Part shown: in pieces, positions 26,621-36,536 of the stretch | Layout: each line of letters opens with the position of its first letter | Position numbering within the stretch: position 1 is the stretch's first letter | NCBI GenBank assembly: GCA_965653565.1 | Contig: CBFHAI010000009.1 | Span: 54,083-118,082, forward strand | Direction of reading: 5' to 3' | Length of the DNA stretch: 64,000 bases | From: JALCLA01 sp965653565 | GTDB lineage: Bacteria > Pseudomonadota > Gammaproteobacteria > Xanthomonadales > Xanthomonadaceae | Position numbers and translations under genes: made by a program | Notes under the pieces: generated by a model | Databases searched by the model: none | What the model saw: only the letters and a program-made list of their open reading frames with translations | What the model was told of the DNA's origin: nothing

Positions 26621-26640
26621 TTCACCACTTCGGTGGTGAA
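26621..26640 (+). terminator. Hairpin after phasin gene
   Basis: TTCACCAC and GTGGTGAA form an eight-base stem closed by a TTCG tetraloop just after the phasin stop. No T-run follows; it may stabilise the mRNA end ahead of the true terminator. Confidence 0.5.
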
Positions 26641-26676
26641 CGTCGCTCGGCTCTCCCTCCCTGCCGCGTGACGCTC

Positions 26677-26711
26677 GGGCCGACGGGTAAAACCGTCGGC
26701 CCTTTTCTTTT
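26677..26711 (+). terminator. Rho-independent terminator of the phasin unit
   Basis: GGGCCGACGG (26677-26686) and CCGTCGGCCC (26693-26702) form a perfect ten-base stem with loop GTAAAA, followed by TTTTCTTTT. This is the classic intrinsic terminator form. Confidence 0.9.
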
Positions 26712-26796
26712 GCGCGCCGATTTTTGCGCAACGGTCTTATATCCGACCCGGTTCTCGTGCGACGGATTCTCGTGACCCGCTCGCCGCGCGAAACGG

Positions 26797-27171
26797 CTAC
26801 GGCACGCTGAGAAACAGCCCGATGCAGCACAGCAGCGCCAGCAACCAGATCAGGCTGCGCGTGCGCGGCAGATCGAGGATGTAGCACAGCCCGAAGATCA
26901 GCCTGAGCGCGATGAAGCTCAGCGCCAGCAGGTCGATGCGGCCCTGCTCGGCGCCGCCGGCCTGCGCGATGATCACCGCCGCGGCGAACAGCGGAAAGGC
27001 TTCGAAGCTGTTGAGATGCGCCGCGTGCGCGCGCGCCGGCATGCCGGCCAGCCGCGCCTGCCACGCGCGCGGGTCGCGATTGTCGAAACGCCCGCCACGC
27101 GCCTTGGCGAGTGCGGTCCACATCAGGGGCATCAGCCCGGCGGCCAGCACGCACCAGGTCGCGATCGTCAT
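26797..27171 (-). CDS. MAPEG-family membrane protein
   Basis: The 124-residue protein has four hydrophobic helices and the family pattern RDPRAWQARLAGMPARAHAAH, then NSFEAFPLFAAAVIIAQ and IALRLIFGLCYILDL. Bacterial MAPEG proteins are membrane proteins related to glutathione S-transferases; the substrate is unknown. The start lies four bases after the STAS gene stop, so it is translated as the last gene of a STAS/FHA signalling operon, an unusual partner. Confidence 0.85.
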   Translation of the reverse strand: MTIATWCVLAAGLMPLMWTALAKARGGRFDNRDPRAWQARLAGMPARAHAAHLNSFEAFPLFAAAVIIAQAGGAEQGRIDLLALSFIALRLIFGLCYILDLPRTRSLIWLLALLCCIGLFLSVP

Positions 27172-27175
27172 CGAG

Positions 27176-27790
27176 TCATTTCCGTTTGCCGAAGAGTCGT
27201 TGCAGCCAGTTGGGTTTCGCCTGGGCGGCGAGCGCGGCGGCTTCGTCCTGCGGACGCACACGCGCCACCACCTGGGTGCCGGCCGCCATCGCGCGCGCGG
27301 CGCGCGGCGCGGCGATGCCGCCGGCCAGCAGTTCGACGGCGAGGGCAGCGAGCGTTTTGACGTTCGGCACGTCGACCGGCGCTGTCGTGGACGGCGTAAT
27401 GCCGAGCAGCCGCATCGCTTCGCTGACCAGTTCGCTCGCGCCCTGCGCGGCCGGATGATCGGCGATCGCGCGCCGCAGATCGGGCCGCATTTCGAACATG
27501 GCCGAGGCGCCGGCCGCATCGAACACCTGCATCAGCGGCGGCGTCAGGCCGCAGACCCGCAGACTGGTGGCCGGCGTCCTGAGCGCCTTGCCGAGAATGC
27601 CGAGCACGCGCAGGCCGGCGTTGCTGATGTAGTTGAGCTGCGACAGGTCGACCACCAGGTGACGCTCGCCGGCCGCCAGCAACTCCTGCGCGAGCAATTC
27701 GAAATCGGCCGCGCTTTCGTTGTCGAGCCGCCCGCGCGGCGCCAGCACGAGCACCGCGCCGTGGCGTTCCTGGGAGAACTGGACCGTCAC
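27176..27790 (-). CDS. STAS-domain protein (anti-anti-sigma factor-like)
   Basis: The 204-residue protein has an N-terminal STAS domain: VLVLAPRGRLDNESAADF, then VVDLSQLNYISNAGLRVLG, where the Ser in YISNAG aligns with the phosphorylated Ser of SpoIIAA-type proteins. Residues about 115-204 are a helical Ala-rich extension ending WLQRLFGKRK, not typical of plain anti-anti-sigma factors. The start codon is GTG, three bases after the FHA stop. No anti-sigma kinase is nearby, so the partner is unknown. Confidence 0.85.
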   Translation of the reverse strand: MTVQFSQERHGAVLVLAPRGRLDNESAADFELLAQELLAAGERHLVVDLSQLNYISNAGLRVLGILGKALRTPATSLRVCGLTPPLMQVFDAAGASAMFEMRPDLRRAIADHPAAQGASELVSEAMRLLGITPSTTAPVDVPNVKTLAALAVELLAGGIAAPRAARAMAAGTQVVARVRPQDEAAALAAQAKPNWLQRLFGKRK

Positions 27791-27793
27791 CGT

Positions 27794-28795
27794 TCAGCCT
27801 TCGCGGAACGCGAAACGCGCCGGCCCGACTTCGATCACGTCCTCATGGCGCAACAGATGCTGCGTGACCACGACATTGTTGACGCGCACGCCGCCGCCTT
27901 CGTCGCTGAGCGTGAAACCGGCCATGCTGACGCGGATCTCCGCATGCCGGCGCGCCGCCGACGGCACCCGCACGTCGCAATTTTCGTCGCTGCCGATCGC
28001 CATCGGCTTGAGCGCCAGGGTGTAGTTCTGCTTGCCGGCTTCCGGGTTCTGCGGCACCAGACGCGCGGTTCGCATGATCATGGTGGAATCGGCGCGCGGC
28101 TGAGGCGCAGCGGCGGCAGCCGCGGCCAGATCGGCCGGCCGGATCGCGCGCATCATCTGCGTGGCGCCGGGCGAGGCGCCGGGTGCGCTCGGCGGCACCT
28201 GCATCACCGTGGTTGACAACGGCGGCGGCGGGACCGCGGCCGGTGGCGACACGCCGGGATTGGTGACATAAGCCGAGGCGGCTTGCGCTTCGCTCAGCGT
28301 GTTGAGCTTGCGCGTCGCGCCGAGCGGCGGCGGCGTCGCCACTTCGAGTTCGGCTTCGGAACGGAACACCGACACGAAGCGCTGCTTCATCGCCTCGGCC
28401 TGCGCACGCGCGGCGGCCTTGTCGGCCAGTTGTTTGTCGACCGCCTTCAGGCGCTTTTTGTATTCCGCGTCGTCGAATTCGCCGAGGCTGAAGCGGAACT
28501 CGATTTCCTCGCGATCGAGCCGCGTGGTTTCGTGGTCGGCTTCCGAGCGCACCAGCAATTCGCGCAGGCGCGCGTACTGCTCGCGCGCCACCGTCTGCAG
28601 CGGCGCGGCCTCGTCTTCGAGCGCGCGGCGGCGGCCTTCGTAATCGGTGCGCACGCGCATGTAGACCGCGGTGGCGACGGTTTCCTTGCGCTCTTCCATC
28701 GCCGCCAGGCGCGTCTCGAGCGTGTCGAGTTCGAGCTTGATGCGACCGAGCGCATCGAGCGGCGACACATCGATGGTGGCTAGCTCTTCGTGCAT
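27794..28795 (-). CDS. Coiled-coil protein with C-terminal FHA domain
   Basis: The 333-residue product opens with a long charged coiled coil (about 10-140; LDTLETRLAAMEERKETVA ... RLKAVDKQLADKAAARAQA). A Pro/Ala-rich linker with TMIMRTARLV and TQMMRAI segments, possible phospho-Thr sites, comes next. The C-terminal FHA domain follows (MAIGSDENCDVRV, RRHAEIRV, GVRVNNVVV). FHA domains bind phosphothreonine. GGAG precedes ATG 28795. It is part of a cNMP-FHA/FHA/STAS/MAPEG cluster that looks like one signalling unit; no Ser/Thr kinase gene adjoins it. Confidence 0.85.
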   Translation of the reverse strand: MHEELATIDVSPLDALGRIKLELDTLETRLAAMEERKETVATAVYMRVRTDYEGRRRALEDEAAPLQTVAREQYARLRELLVRSEADHETTRLDREEIEFRFSLGEFDDAEYKKRLKAVDKQLADKAAARAQAEAMKQRFVSVFRSEAELEVATPPPLGATRKLNTLSEAQAASAYVTNPGVSPPAAVPPPPLSTTVMQVPPSAPGASPGATQMMRAIRPADLAAAAAAAPQPRADSTMIMRTARLVPQNPEAGKQNYTLALKPMAIGSDENCDVRVPSAARRHAEIRVSMAGFTLSDEGGGVRVNNVVVTQHLLRHEDVIEVGPARFAFREG

Positions 28796-28854
28796 GGTGG
28801 GGCTCCGCAAAGTCGCAGACGGGTCGAGCCCGCCGGGTGGAAATCAGGCCGCGC

Positions 28855-29730
28855 TCAGGCCGCGCCGAACTCCAGTTCGATCGCACCGAAACGCAGTTTA
28901 TCGCCAGGTTTGAGCGTCACCGTCTGGCCCGCGGCCAGGCGTTCGCCGTTGACCCAGGTGCCGTTCGCGACGCCGGGCTCTTCGCGCAAGCTGACACCGC
29001 CGGGCGCCACGAACAAGCGCGCGTGGCGCCGGCTCAGGCTGCGCGCCAGATCGAGCGCGCCCAGATTGATTTCGGGAATGGCGCCGGTGGCCGGATCGGG
29101 CCGGCCGACCAGGCATTCAGCCTTGCCTTCCGGCAGCGGGATGATCCCTTCGGCGTGACGCAGCGCGAAGGCTTTCGCTGGCGGTTTTGCCATCGCAGGT
29201 TCGGCAGCCGCAGCGATTGGTGCAGCAGCGGGCACTGCAGCGGCCGGTGCGGATGCGACAGCGGGTTTGTTTGCGGAAGCGGGCTTCGCGGCGGGCGCCG
29301 GAGCCGCCGTACCGGCCTTGGCGTCGGCGGCGGGCGCCTTCGCTGCATCGCCGCGCGCGGCCGAGGTTTCGATCACGCGCTGTTCGGCGGCGCGCAAGCG
29401 CAACACCAGGCGACGCATCATCTGCACCGCCACTTCGATGTTTTCGCGCAGCACGGCATGGAAGGCCGCGGCGTCGATGCGCAGGGCGCGCACCGCGGTG
29501 CGCGCGATGACGTTGGCGCCGTGCGGTTGCTCCTGCAGCAGCGCGGTTTCGCCGAAGAAATCGCCGGGACCCAGTTCGTTTAGCACCACGCCGGGCGCGT
29601 CGCTGCGCTCGATCGCCACCTTGCCGGCTTCGATGATGAACAGCGCGGCCGCCGCTTCGCCCTCGCGCAGGATGGTGCTGCCGGCGGCGAAATCGACGAA
29701 CGGCGTCTCGCTGCGTGCTTCGCGGCTCAT
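28855..29730 (-). CDS. Cyclic-nucleotide-binding domain and FHA domain protein
   Basis: The 291-residue protein has an N-terminal cNMP-binding fold (FAAGSTILREGEAAAALFI, then ELGPGDFFGETALLQEQPHGA, with FGE and the A-x-A-type cassette). A long Ala/Pro/Lys linker (about 125-195) follows, then a C-terminal FHA domain (CLVGRPDPATGAIPEI, SRRHARLFV, GTWVNGERL). There is no HTH, so it is not a Crp-type regulator. It probably senses cAMP or c-di-GMP and binds a phosphoprotein. ATG 29730 is the first start before the cNMP fold; the ribosome site is weak. Confidence 0.85.
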   Translation of the reverse strand: MSREARSETPFVDFAAGSTILREGEAAAALFIIEAGKVAIERSDAPGVVLNELGPGDFFGETALLQEQPHGANVIARTAVRALRIDAAAFHAVLRENIEVAVQMMRRLVLRLRAAEQRVIETSAARGDAAKAPAADAKAGTAAPAPAAKPASANKPAVASAPAAAVPAAAPIAAAAEPAMAKPPAKAFALRHAEGIIPLPEGKAECLVGRPDPATGAIPEINLGALDLARSLSRRHARLFVAPGGVSLREEPGVANGTWVNGERLAAGQTVTLKPGDKLRFGAIELEFGAA

Positions 29731-29850
29731 GCGTGGATGGCTGCCCGGCGCGACCCCCGCGGTCGCTATCGCCCGATTATGCCGAGCGCGCGAACGGCGC
29801 CGCAACCGCGCGCCGGCCGGCGGCGGCGCGCTGCGCATCGTCCCGGCGCA

Positions 29851-31221
29851 TCAACGCGGCGTCTTGCGCGGACGCTGCCAGCCTTCGATCGTCGCCTGCC
29901 GCGCGCGGCCAACGCTCAGCTTGCCGTCGGGCGCGTGGCGCGTGATCACCGAGCCGGCGCCGATGGTGGCGTCGCGACCGATCTCCACCGGCGCCACCAG
30001 CGACGAATTCGATCCGATAAAGGCACCATCGCCGATGCGCGTGACGGACTTGTGCACGCCGTCGTAGTTGCAGGTGATGGTGCCGGCGCCGATGTTGACG
30101 CCGGCGCCGACTTCGGTGTCGCCCAGATACGTCAGATGATTGGCCTTGCTGCCGCGGCCGATGCGCGTTTTCTTGGTCTCGACGAAGTTGCCGATATGCG
30201 CGCCTTCCGCCAGTTCGGTGCCCGGACGCAACCGCGCGTAGGGGCCGATCACGCAGGCGCCGTGCGCGACGGCGCCGTCGAGATCGCAGTGCGCGTGCAC
30301 CACGGTGCCGGCTGCGAGCGACACATCCTTCAAGCGCGTGAACGGCCCGACGTGCACGCCGTCGCCGAGCATGACGCGGCCTTCGATGATCACATCGATA
30401 TCGATTTCGACATCGCGGCCGGCCTGCAGCGTGCCACGCAGGTCGAAACGCATCGGGTCCGCAAAACGCACGCCCTGCGCACAAAGTTTCTGCGCCGCGC
30501 GACGCTGGTAGTGCCGCTCTAGCTGCGCCAGTTGCCAGGGATCGTTGGCGCCGAAGGCTTCCATCGCATCGACGCACGGCAATGCGGCGGCCGCGTCGCC
30601 ATCGTTGGCGGCGAGCGCGAAAACGTCGGTCAGGTAGTACTCGCCCTGTGCGTTTTCGTTGCGCAATTGCGACAGCCACGCGCGCAGGCGCGCGGCGTCG
30701 GCGGCGATGATGCCGGTGTTGACGGTGCGCACGCGGCGCTGTTCTTCGCTCGCATCCTTCTGCTCGATGATCGCCGCGACATGGCCGCTGGCATCGACCA
30801 GCACGCGGCCGTAGCCGGTCGGATCGTCGAGATCGGCGACCAGCACGGCGAGTGGCGACTGGCTGGAAATCGTGGCGGCCAGGCTCTGCGCACTGATCAA
30901 CGGCACGTCGCCGTACAGCACCAGCACGCGCGCACCGTCCGGCACGTTCGGCATCGCCTGCTGCACGGCGTGGCCGGTGCCGAGTTGTTTCGCCTGCTCG
31001 GCCCACACGATGTCGGACTGGCTGGCGAAAGCCTCGCGTACTTGCGCGCCGCCATGCCCGTACACGACGTGGATCGCCGCCGCACCGACGGCGCGCGCGG
31101 TGTCCACCACGTGGCCGAGCATCGATTTGCCGGCCAGGCGATGCAGCACCTTGGGCAGCGACGATTGCATGCGCTTGCCTTCGCCGGCGGCGAGGATGAC
31201 GACGTGCAGCGGGGCGCTCAT
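29851..31221 (-). CDS. glmU: Bifunctional UDP-N-acetylglucosamine pyrophosphorylase / glucosamine-1-phosphate acetyltransferase
   Basis: The 456-residue protein is full length. It has an N-terminal nucleotidyltransferase motif LAAGEGKRMQSSLPKVLH and a C-terminal left-handed beta-helix of hexapeptide repeats (AHIGNFVETKKTRIGRGSK, then NHLTYLGDTEVGAGVNIGA). It makes UDP-GlcNAc in the cytosol for peptidoglycan and lipid A. It lies downstream of the atp operon with a strong terminator between. glmS, the enzyme two steps earlier in the pathway, is 20 kb away. Confidence 0.97.
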   Translation of the reverse strand: MSAPLHVVILAAGEGKRMQSSLPKVLHRLAGKSMLGHVVDTARAVGAAAIHVVYGHGGAQVREAFASQSDIVWAEQAKQLGTGHAVQQAMPNVPDGARVLVLYGDVPLISAQSLAATISSQSPLAVLVADLDDPTGYGRVLVDASGHVAAIIEQKDASEEQRRVRTVNTGIIAADAARLRAWLSQLRNENAQGEYYLTDVFALAANDGDAAAALPCVDAMEAFGANDPWQLAQLERHYQRRAAQKLCAQGVRFADPMRFDLRGTLQAGRDVEIDIDVIIEGRVMLGDGVHVGPFTRLKDVSLAAGTVVHAHCDLDGAVAHGACVIGPYARLRPGTELAEGAHIGNFVETKKTRIGRGSKANHLTYLGDTEVGAGVNIGAGTITCNYDGVHKSVTRIGDGAFIGSNSSLVAPVEIGRDATIGAGSVITRHAPDGKLSVGRARQATIEGWQRPRKTPR

Positions 31222-31279
31222 GGGTGGACCTCGGGTGGCTGGTGCGCGGTTTGGTGAAGCTTAGCGATTGGGCTGGGTG

Positions 31280-31341
31280 GCGGGAATCGGGGGCGTTCGC
31301 TGGGGTCGGGAAGCGGGAGCCGGGAATCGGGAGAAGAGCGG
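31280..31341. repeat. GGGAATCGGGA-type intergenic repeat, single arm
   Basis: The segment carries three imperfect copies of a CGGGAATCGGG(A/G) unit between glmU and the atp terminator. It matches the left arm of the hairpin elements found three more times in the atp operon and once near 45.4 kb, but its right arm is missing. Confidence 0.7.
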
Positions 31342-31376
31342 AATGGCCTCGGCGGCGAAGGCGATGCCGCACAAAC

Positions 31377-31405
31377 AAAAACGCCGGCGCGGGGCCGGCG
31401 TTTTT
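31377..31405 (-). terminator. Terminator of the atp operon
   Basis: ACGCCGGC (31381-31388) and GCCGGCGT (31394-31401) form a perfect stem flanked by A4 on the left and T4 on the right. It lies 22 bases after the atpC stop on the minus strand and should work in both directions. Confidence 0.88.
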
Positions 31406-31426
31406 CGATTCACGCTCGCGCGCGGA

Positions 31427-31849
31427 TCAATGCTTGAGGTTCTTGCGCAAACGCTCGAGCGCCTGCAGCTGCGCCATCGCTTCGGCGAGGCGGTTCTGCG
31501 CTTCGGCCACGTCGATCGCTTCGCTGCGGTTGGCGAGCATGCGCTCGGCCTCTTCCTTGGCCTGGCGCGCGGCGGTTTCGTCGAGATCCTTGGCGCGGAT
31601 CGCGGTGTCGGCGAGCACGGTCACGACCTGCGGCTGCACTTCGAGAATGCCGCCGGAGACGTAGAAAAACTGTTCTTCGCCGTTCTCGAGAATGACGCGC
31701 ACCTGGCCGGGCTTGAGCCGCGTGATCAGCGGCGCATGGCGCGGCGCGATGCCGAGCTCGCCCATTTCGCCGGTGGCGATGACCATCGTCGCCACACCGT
31801 GGAAGATTTCTTCTTCGGCGCTGACGATGTCGCAGCGGATTGTGCTCAT
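31427..31849 (-). CDS. atpC: ATP synthase F1 subunit epsilon
   Basis: The 140-residue protein has the epsilon beta-sandwich (IRCDIVSAEEEIFHGVATM, GELGIAPRHAPLITRLKPG) and the two-helix C-terminal hairpin (KEEAERMLANRSEAIDVAE). It is the last gene of the operon. An intergenic hairpin repeat separates it from atpD. Confidence 0.97.
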   Translation of the reverse strand: MSTIRCDIVSAEEEIFHGVATMVIATGEMGELGIAPRHAPLITRLKPGQVRVILENGEEQFFYVSGGILEVQPQVVTVLADTAIRAKDLDETAARQAKEEAERMLANRSEAIDVAEAQNRLAEAMAQLQALERLRKNLKH

Positions 31850-31881
31850 GGTGCTTCTCTTTGTGCGTGGGGTTTCGAGGG

Positions 31882-31959
31882 GCGGGAATCGGGAGTTGGG
31901 AATCGGGAATCAGAGCGAGCTGTCCGCTCTTCTCCCGATTCCCGTCTCCCGATTCCCGC
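31882..31959. repeat. GGGAATCGGGA hairpin element between atpD and atpC
   Basis: GCGGGAATCGGGAG (31882-31895) and its exact complement at 31946-31959 form a 14-base stem. A second GGGAATCGGGA copy lies inside the left half and TCTCCCGATTCCCG inside the right half, so longer pairing is possible. It fills most of the 122-bp gap. Confidence 0.85.
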
Positions 31960-31971
31960 AAGATTTCCTGA

Positions 31972-33384
31972 TCAGGAAATCTTCTTAGCCTTCTCGAACG
32001 CCTCGTCGATGCCGCCGACCATGTAGAACGCCTGCTCCGGCAGGTGATCGCATTCGCCTTCGACGATCATCTTGAAGCCGCGGATGGTTTCCTTCAGCGT
32101 CACGTACTTGCCCGGCGAGCCGGTGAACACTTCGGCGACGTGGAAGGGCTGCGAGAAGAAGCGCTCGATCTTGCGCGCGCGGGCCACGGCCAGCTTGTCT
32201 TCTTCCGACAGCTCGTCCATGCCCAGGATCGCGATGATGTCCTTCAGTTCCTTGTACTTCTGCAGCGTCGACTGCACGCGGCGCGCGGTGTCGTAGTGCT
32301 CGTTGCCGATGACGTTCGGGTCGAGCTGGCGCGAGGTGGAATCGAGCGGATCGACGGCCGGATAGATACCGAGCGAGGCGATGTTGCGCGACAGCACGAC
32401 GGTGGCGTCCAGATGCGCGAACGTCGTCGCCGGCGACGGATCGGTGAGATCGTCGGCGGGCACGTAGACGGCCTGGATCGAGGTGATCGAACCGGTCTTC
32501 GTGGAGGTGATGCGTTCCTGCAGCACGCCCATTTCTTCGGCCAGCGTCGGCTGGTAGCCCACCGCCGACGGCATGCGGCCGAGCAGCGCCGACACTTCGG
32601 TACCGGCCAGCGTGTAGCGGTAGATGTTGTCGACGAAGAACAGGATGTCGCGGCCCTTGCCGGTGGTCGGGTCCTTGTCGTCGCGGAAGTACTCGGCCAT
32701 CGTCAGGCCGGTGAGCGCCACGCGCAGGCGATTGCCCGGCGGCTCGTTCATCTGGCCGTACACCATCGCCACTTTGTCGAGGACGTTGGAGTCCTTCATC
32801 TCGTGGTAGAAGTCGTTGCCTTCGCGGGTGCGCTCACCGACGCCGGCGAACACCGACAGGCCGGCGTGCTGCTTGGCGATGTTGTTGATGAGCTCCATCA
32901 TGTTGACCGTCTTGCCGACGCCGGCGCCGCCGAACAGGCCGACCTTGCCGCCCTTGGCGAACGGGCACATCAGGTCGATCACCTTGATGCCGGTTTCGAG
33001 CAGTTCGTTGGCGGCCGCCTGATCTTCATACGACGGCGCCGCGCGATGGATTTCCCAGCGGTCCTTGGTGTCGACCGGACCGGCTTCGTCGATCGGACGG
33101 CCGAGCACGTCCATGATGCGGCCCAGCGTTTCCTTGCCCACCGGCACCGAAATCGCGCGGCCGGTGTTGTTGGCGATCAGGTTGCGCTTGAGGCCGTCGG
33201 TGGAACCGAGCGCGATGGTGCGCACGATGCCGTCGCCCAGCTGCTGCTGCACTTCCAGCGTGATTTCGGTGTTCTCGACCTGCAACGCGTCGTACACCTT
33301 CGGCACGCTTTCGCGCGGGAATTCGACGTCGACGACGGCGCCGATGATCTGGACGACCTTGCCCTGGTTGGTGACAGCGTTCAT
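31972..33384 (-). CDS. atpD: ATP synthase F1 subunit beta
   Basis: The 470-residue protein has the catalytic P-loop GGAGVGKTVNMMELI, the VYGQMNEPPGNRLRVAL segment and the ALLGRMPSAVGYQPTLA signature. It forms the catalytic sites of F1. Unusually, a small lipoprotein gene lies between it and atpG. Confidence 0.98.
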   Translation of the reverse strand: MNAVTNQGKVVQIIGAVVDVEFPRESVPKVYDALQVENTEITLEVQQQLGDGIVRTIALGSTDGLKRNLIANNTGRAISVPVGKETLGRIMDVLGRPIDEAGPVDTKDRWEIHRAAPSYEDQAAANELLETGIKVIDLMCPFAKGGKVGLFGGAGVGKTVNMMELINNIAKQHAGLSVFAGVGERTREGNDFYHEMKDSNVLDKVAMVYGQMNEPPGNRLRVALTGLTMAEYFRDDKDPTTGKGRDILFFVDNIYRYTLAGTEVSALLGRMPSAVGYQPTLAEEMGVLQERITSTKTGSITSIQAVYVPADDLTDPSPATTFAHLDATVVLSRNIASLGIYPAVDPLDSTSRQLDPNVIGNEHYDTARRVQSTLQKYKELKDIIAILGMDELSEEDKLAVARARKIERFFSQPFHVAEVFTGSPGKYVTLKETIRGFKMIVEGECDHLPEQAFYMVGGIDEAFEKAKKIS

Positions 33385-33465
33385 GAGTTTCCTTGCCGCT
33401 TCAATGTTGGAATTTTGATCGATCCCGCCGGCGGGCCGAAGCCTGCCGGCGAGGGTTTCAACCGG

Positions 33466-33768
33466 TCACTCGCAACCTAATGCGGTGGCCGTCTGGGCGA
33501 ACTGATCGTTGGCTGCCTTGCACGCGACTTCGAGCTGGCTCTGGTCCGGCACGGCTTTCCAGCCGGCGCGCACTTGTTCCAGGCCCTGCTTCATCTGCGC
33601 TGCCGCCGCTCCTGCCTTGTCGTAGCAGGCCTCGGCGCGCTTCAGGTAAGCCTCGCAGGCTTCCGGCAGTCCACCCGCCGCGCTCGTCGCGGCTCCGTCC
33701 TGCTTGCCGCAGGCGCTCAACGCAGCGCCGGCGAGCATCACCATGATCCATGTAGCTTTCTGTTGCAT
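33466..33768 (-). CDS. Small lipoprotein encoded within the atp operon
   Basis: The 100-residue product has a lipoprotein signal (MLAGAALSACGKQDG, lipobox LSAC) and a helical body with four further cysteines (LPEACEAYLKRAEACYDKAG, EVACKAANDQF, ATALGCE), a pattern that would form two disulfides. AAGGAA precedes ATG 33768. It lies co-directionally between atpG and atpD, a place where no gene is expected in proteobacterial atp operons. I do not recognise a family. Its location may reflect insertion with no role in ATP synthase. Confidence 0.75.
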   Translation of the reverse strand: MQQKATWIMVMLAGAALSACGKQDGAATSAAGGLPEACEAYLKRAEACYDKAGAAAAQMKQGLEQVRAGWKAVPDQSQLEVACKAANDQFAQTATALGCE

Positions 33769-33841
33769 TGCGGTTCCTTGGTTCGTAGTTGGGAATCCCC
33801 TGACCATTCCGTACTACGTTTGTCGGCACCGCACGGTGACA

Positions 33842-34705
33842 TCACACGGCCGCCGCACCGCCCACGATCTCCGATATCTCCTGCGTGATCGCAGCCTGGC
33901 GAGCCTTGTTGTAAATGAGGTTCAGCGTGCCGATGAGTTTCGTCGCGTTGTCCGAAGCCGATTTCATCGCCACCATGCGCGCCGCGTGTTCCGACGCGAG
34001 GTTTTCCAGCACGGCCTGGTACACCAGCGATTCGACGTAGCGCTTGAGCACATCGTCGAGCACCGATTCGGCATCGGGTTCGTAGATGTAATCCCAGTCG
34101 TGGCGCGTTTCGAGCGTGCCCGACGGCGGCAGCGGCAGCAGCTGATCCTGCGTCGGCTTCTGCGCCATCGTGTTGATGAAATCGTTGTAGCAAAGGAAGA
34201 CGCGATCGAGCTTGCCGTCGCTGTAGCCGTCGAGCATCACCTTGATGACACCGATCAGCTTTTCGAGCTGCGGACGCTCGCCCAGATGCGTGACGGAGCC
34301 GAGCAGATTGACCTTCAGTCGGCGGAAGAACGCGGTCGCCTTCTGGCCGATGCACACCACGTCGATCTCGACGCCCTTGCCCTGCCATTCGCGCATGTCC
34401 GTCAGGATGCGGCGGAACAGCTGCGAATTCAGGCCGCCGCACAGGCCGCGATCGGTGGAGACGATGACGTAGCCGACGCGCTTGATGTCGGCGCGTTCGA
34501 CCAGGAACGGATGCACGTATTCCGAGTTCGCCTGCGCGATGTGGCCGATCATCTGGCGCATCAGGCGCGCGTACGGACGCGAGGACTTCATGCGGTCCTG
34601 CGCTTTGCGGATCTTGGAAGCCGAGACCATTTCGAGCGCGCGCGTCACCTTGCGGGTGTTCTGCACGCTCTTGATCTTGGTTTTGATTTCTCTGCCGCCG
34701 GCCAT
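33842..34705 (-). CDS. atpG: ATP synthase F1 subunit gamma
   Basis: The 287-residue protein starts MAGGREIKTKIKSVQNT and ends with the NLIYNKARQAAITQEISEI helix that forms the rotor shaft, the usual gamma pattern and length. ATG 34705 is preferred; an upstream extension reads through the hairpin repeat. A repeat element separates it from atpA. Confidence 0.97.
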   Translation of the reverse strand: MAGGREIKTKIKSVQNTRKVTRALEMVSASKIRKAQDRMKSSRPYARLMRQMIGHIAQANSEYVHPFLVERADIKRVGYVIVSTDRGLCGGLNSQLFRRILTDMREWQGKGVEIDVVCIGQKATAFFRRLKVNLLGSVTHLGERPQLEKLIGVIKVMLDGYSDGKLDRVFLCYNDFINTMAQKPTQDQLLPLPPSGTLETRHDWDYIYEPDAESVLDDVLKRYVESLVYQAVLENLASEHAARMVAMKSASDNATKLIGTLNLIYNKARQAAITQEISEIVGGAAAV

Positions 34706-34728
34706 GCTTTGCTCGCTTTGCTCGTTCG

Positions 34729-34829
34729 CGGGAGACGGAAATCGGGAGACGGGAATCGGTAAGAGCAAAAGTCTGCTCGACTACCTCTTCGCGCTCCTAA
34801 TTCCCGATTCCCTATTCCCGATTCCCGGG
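34729..34829. repeat. GGGAATCGGGA hairpin element between atpA and atpG
   Basis: The left half holds CGGGAGACGG, ATCGGGAGACGGGAATCGG and the right half TTCCCGATTCCCTATTCCC and ATTCCCGGG, about 40 bases apart. The halves are complementary with a few mismatches and occupy most of the 132-bp intergenic gap. Confidence 0.8.
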
Positions 34830-34837
34830 CGTTCCGC

Positions 34838-36385
<1,548 letters not shown>

Positions 36386-36442
36386 TGTCGTTTCCTTGGA
36401 TCGCTGCTCGCGGTTTTGCGGGCAGCGCTTCGATTTTTTGTA

Positions 36443-36528
36443 CGGGAATCGGGAGCCGGGAATCGGGAATCAAAGCAGCGCTCGAAGCGCCCCCTGCTCT
36501 ATTCCCGATTCCCTATTCCCGATTCCCC
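36443..36528. repeat. GGGAATCGGGA hairpin element between atpH and atpA
   Basis: Left copies GGGAATCGGGAGCC and GGGAATCGGGAAT face right copies ATTCCCGATTCCC twice over, around an AAGCAGCGCTCGAAGC-like loop. The element lies just after the atpH stop on the minus strand. Confidence 0.85.
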
Positions 36529-36536
36529 GCTCTAGC

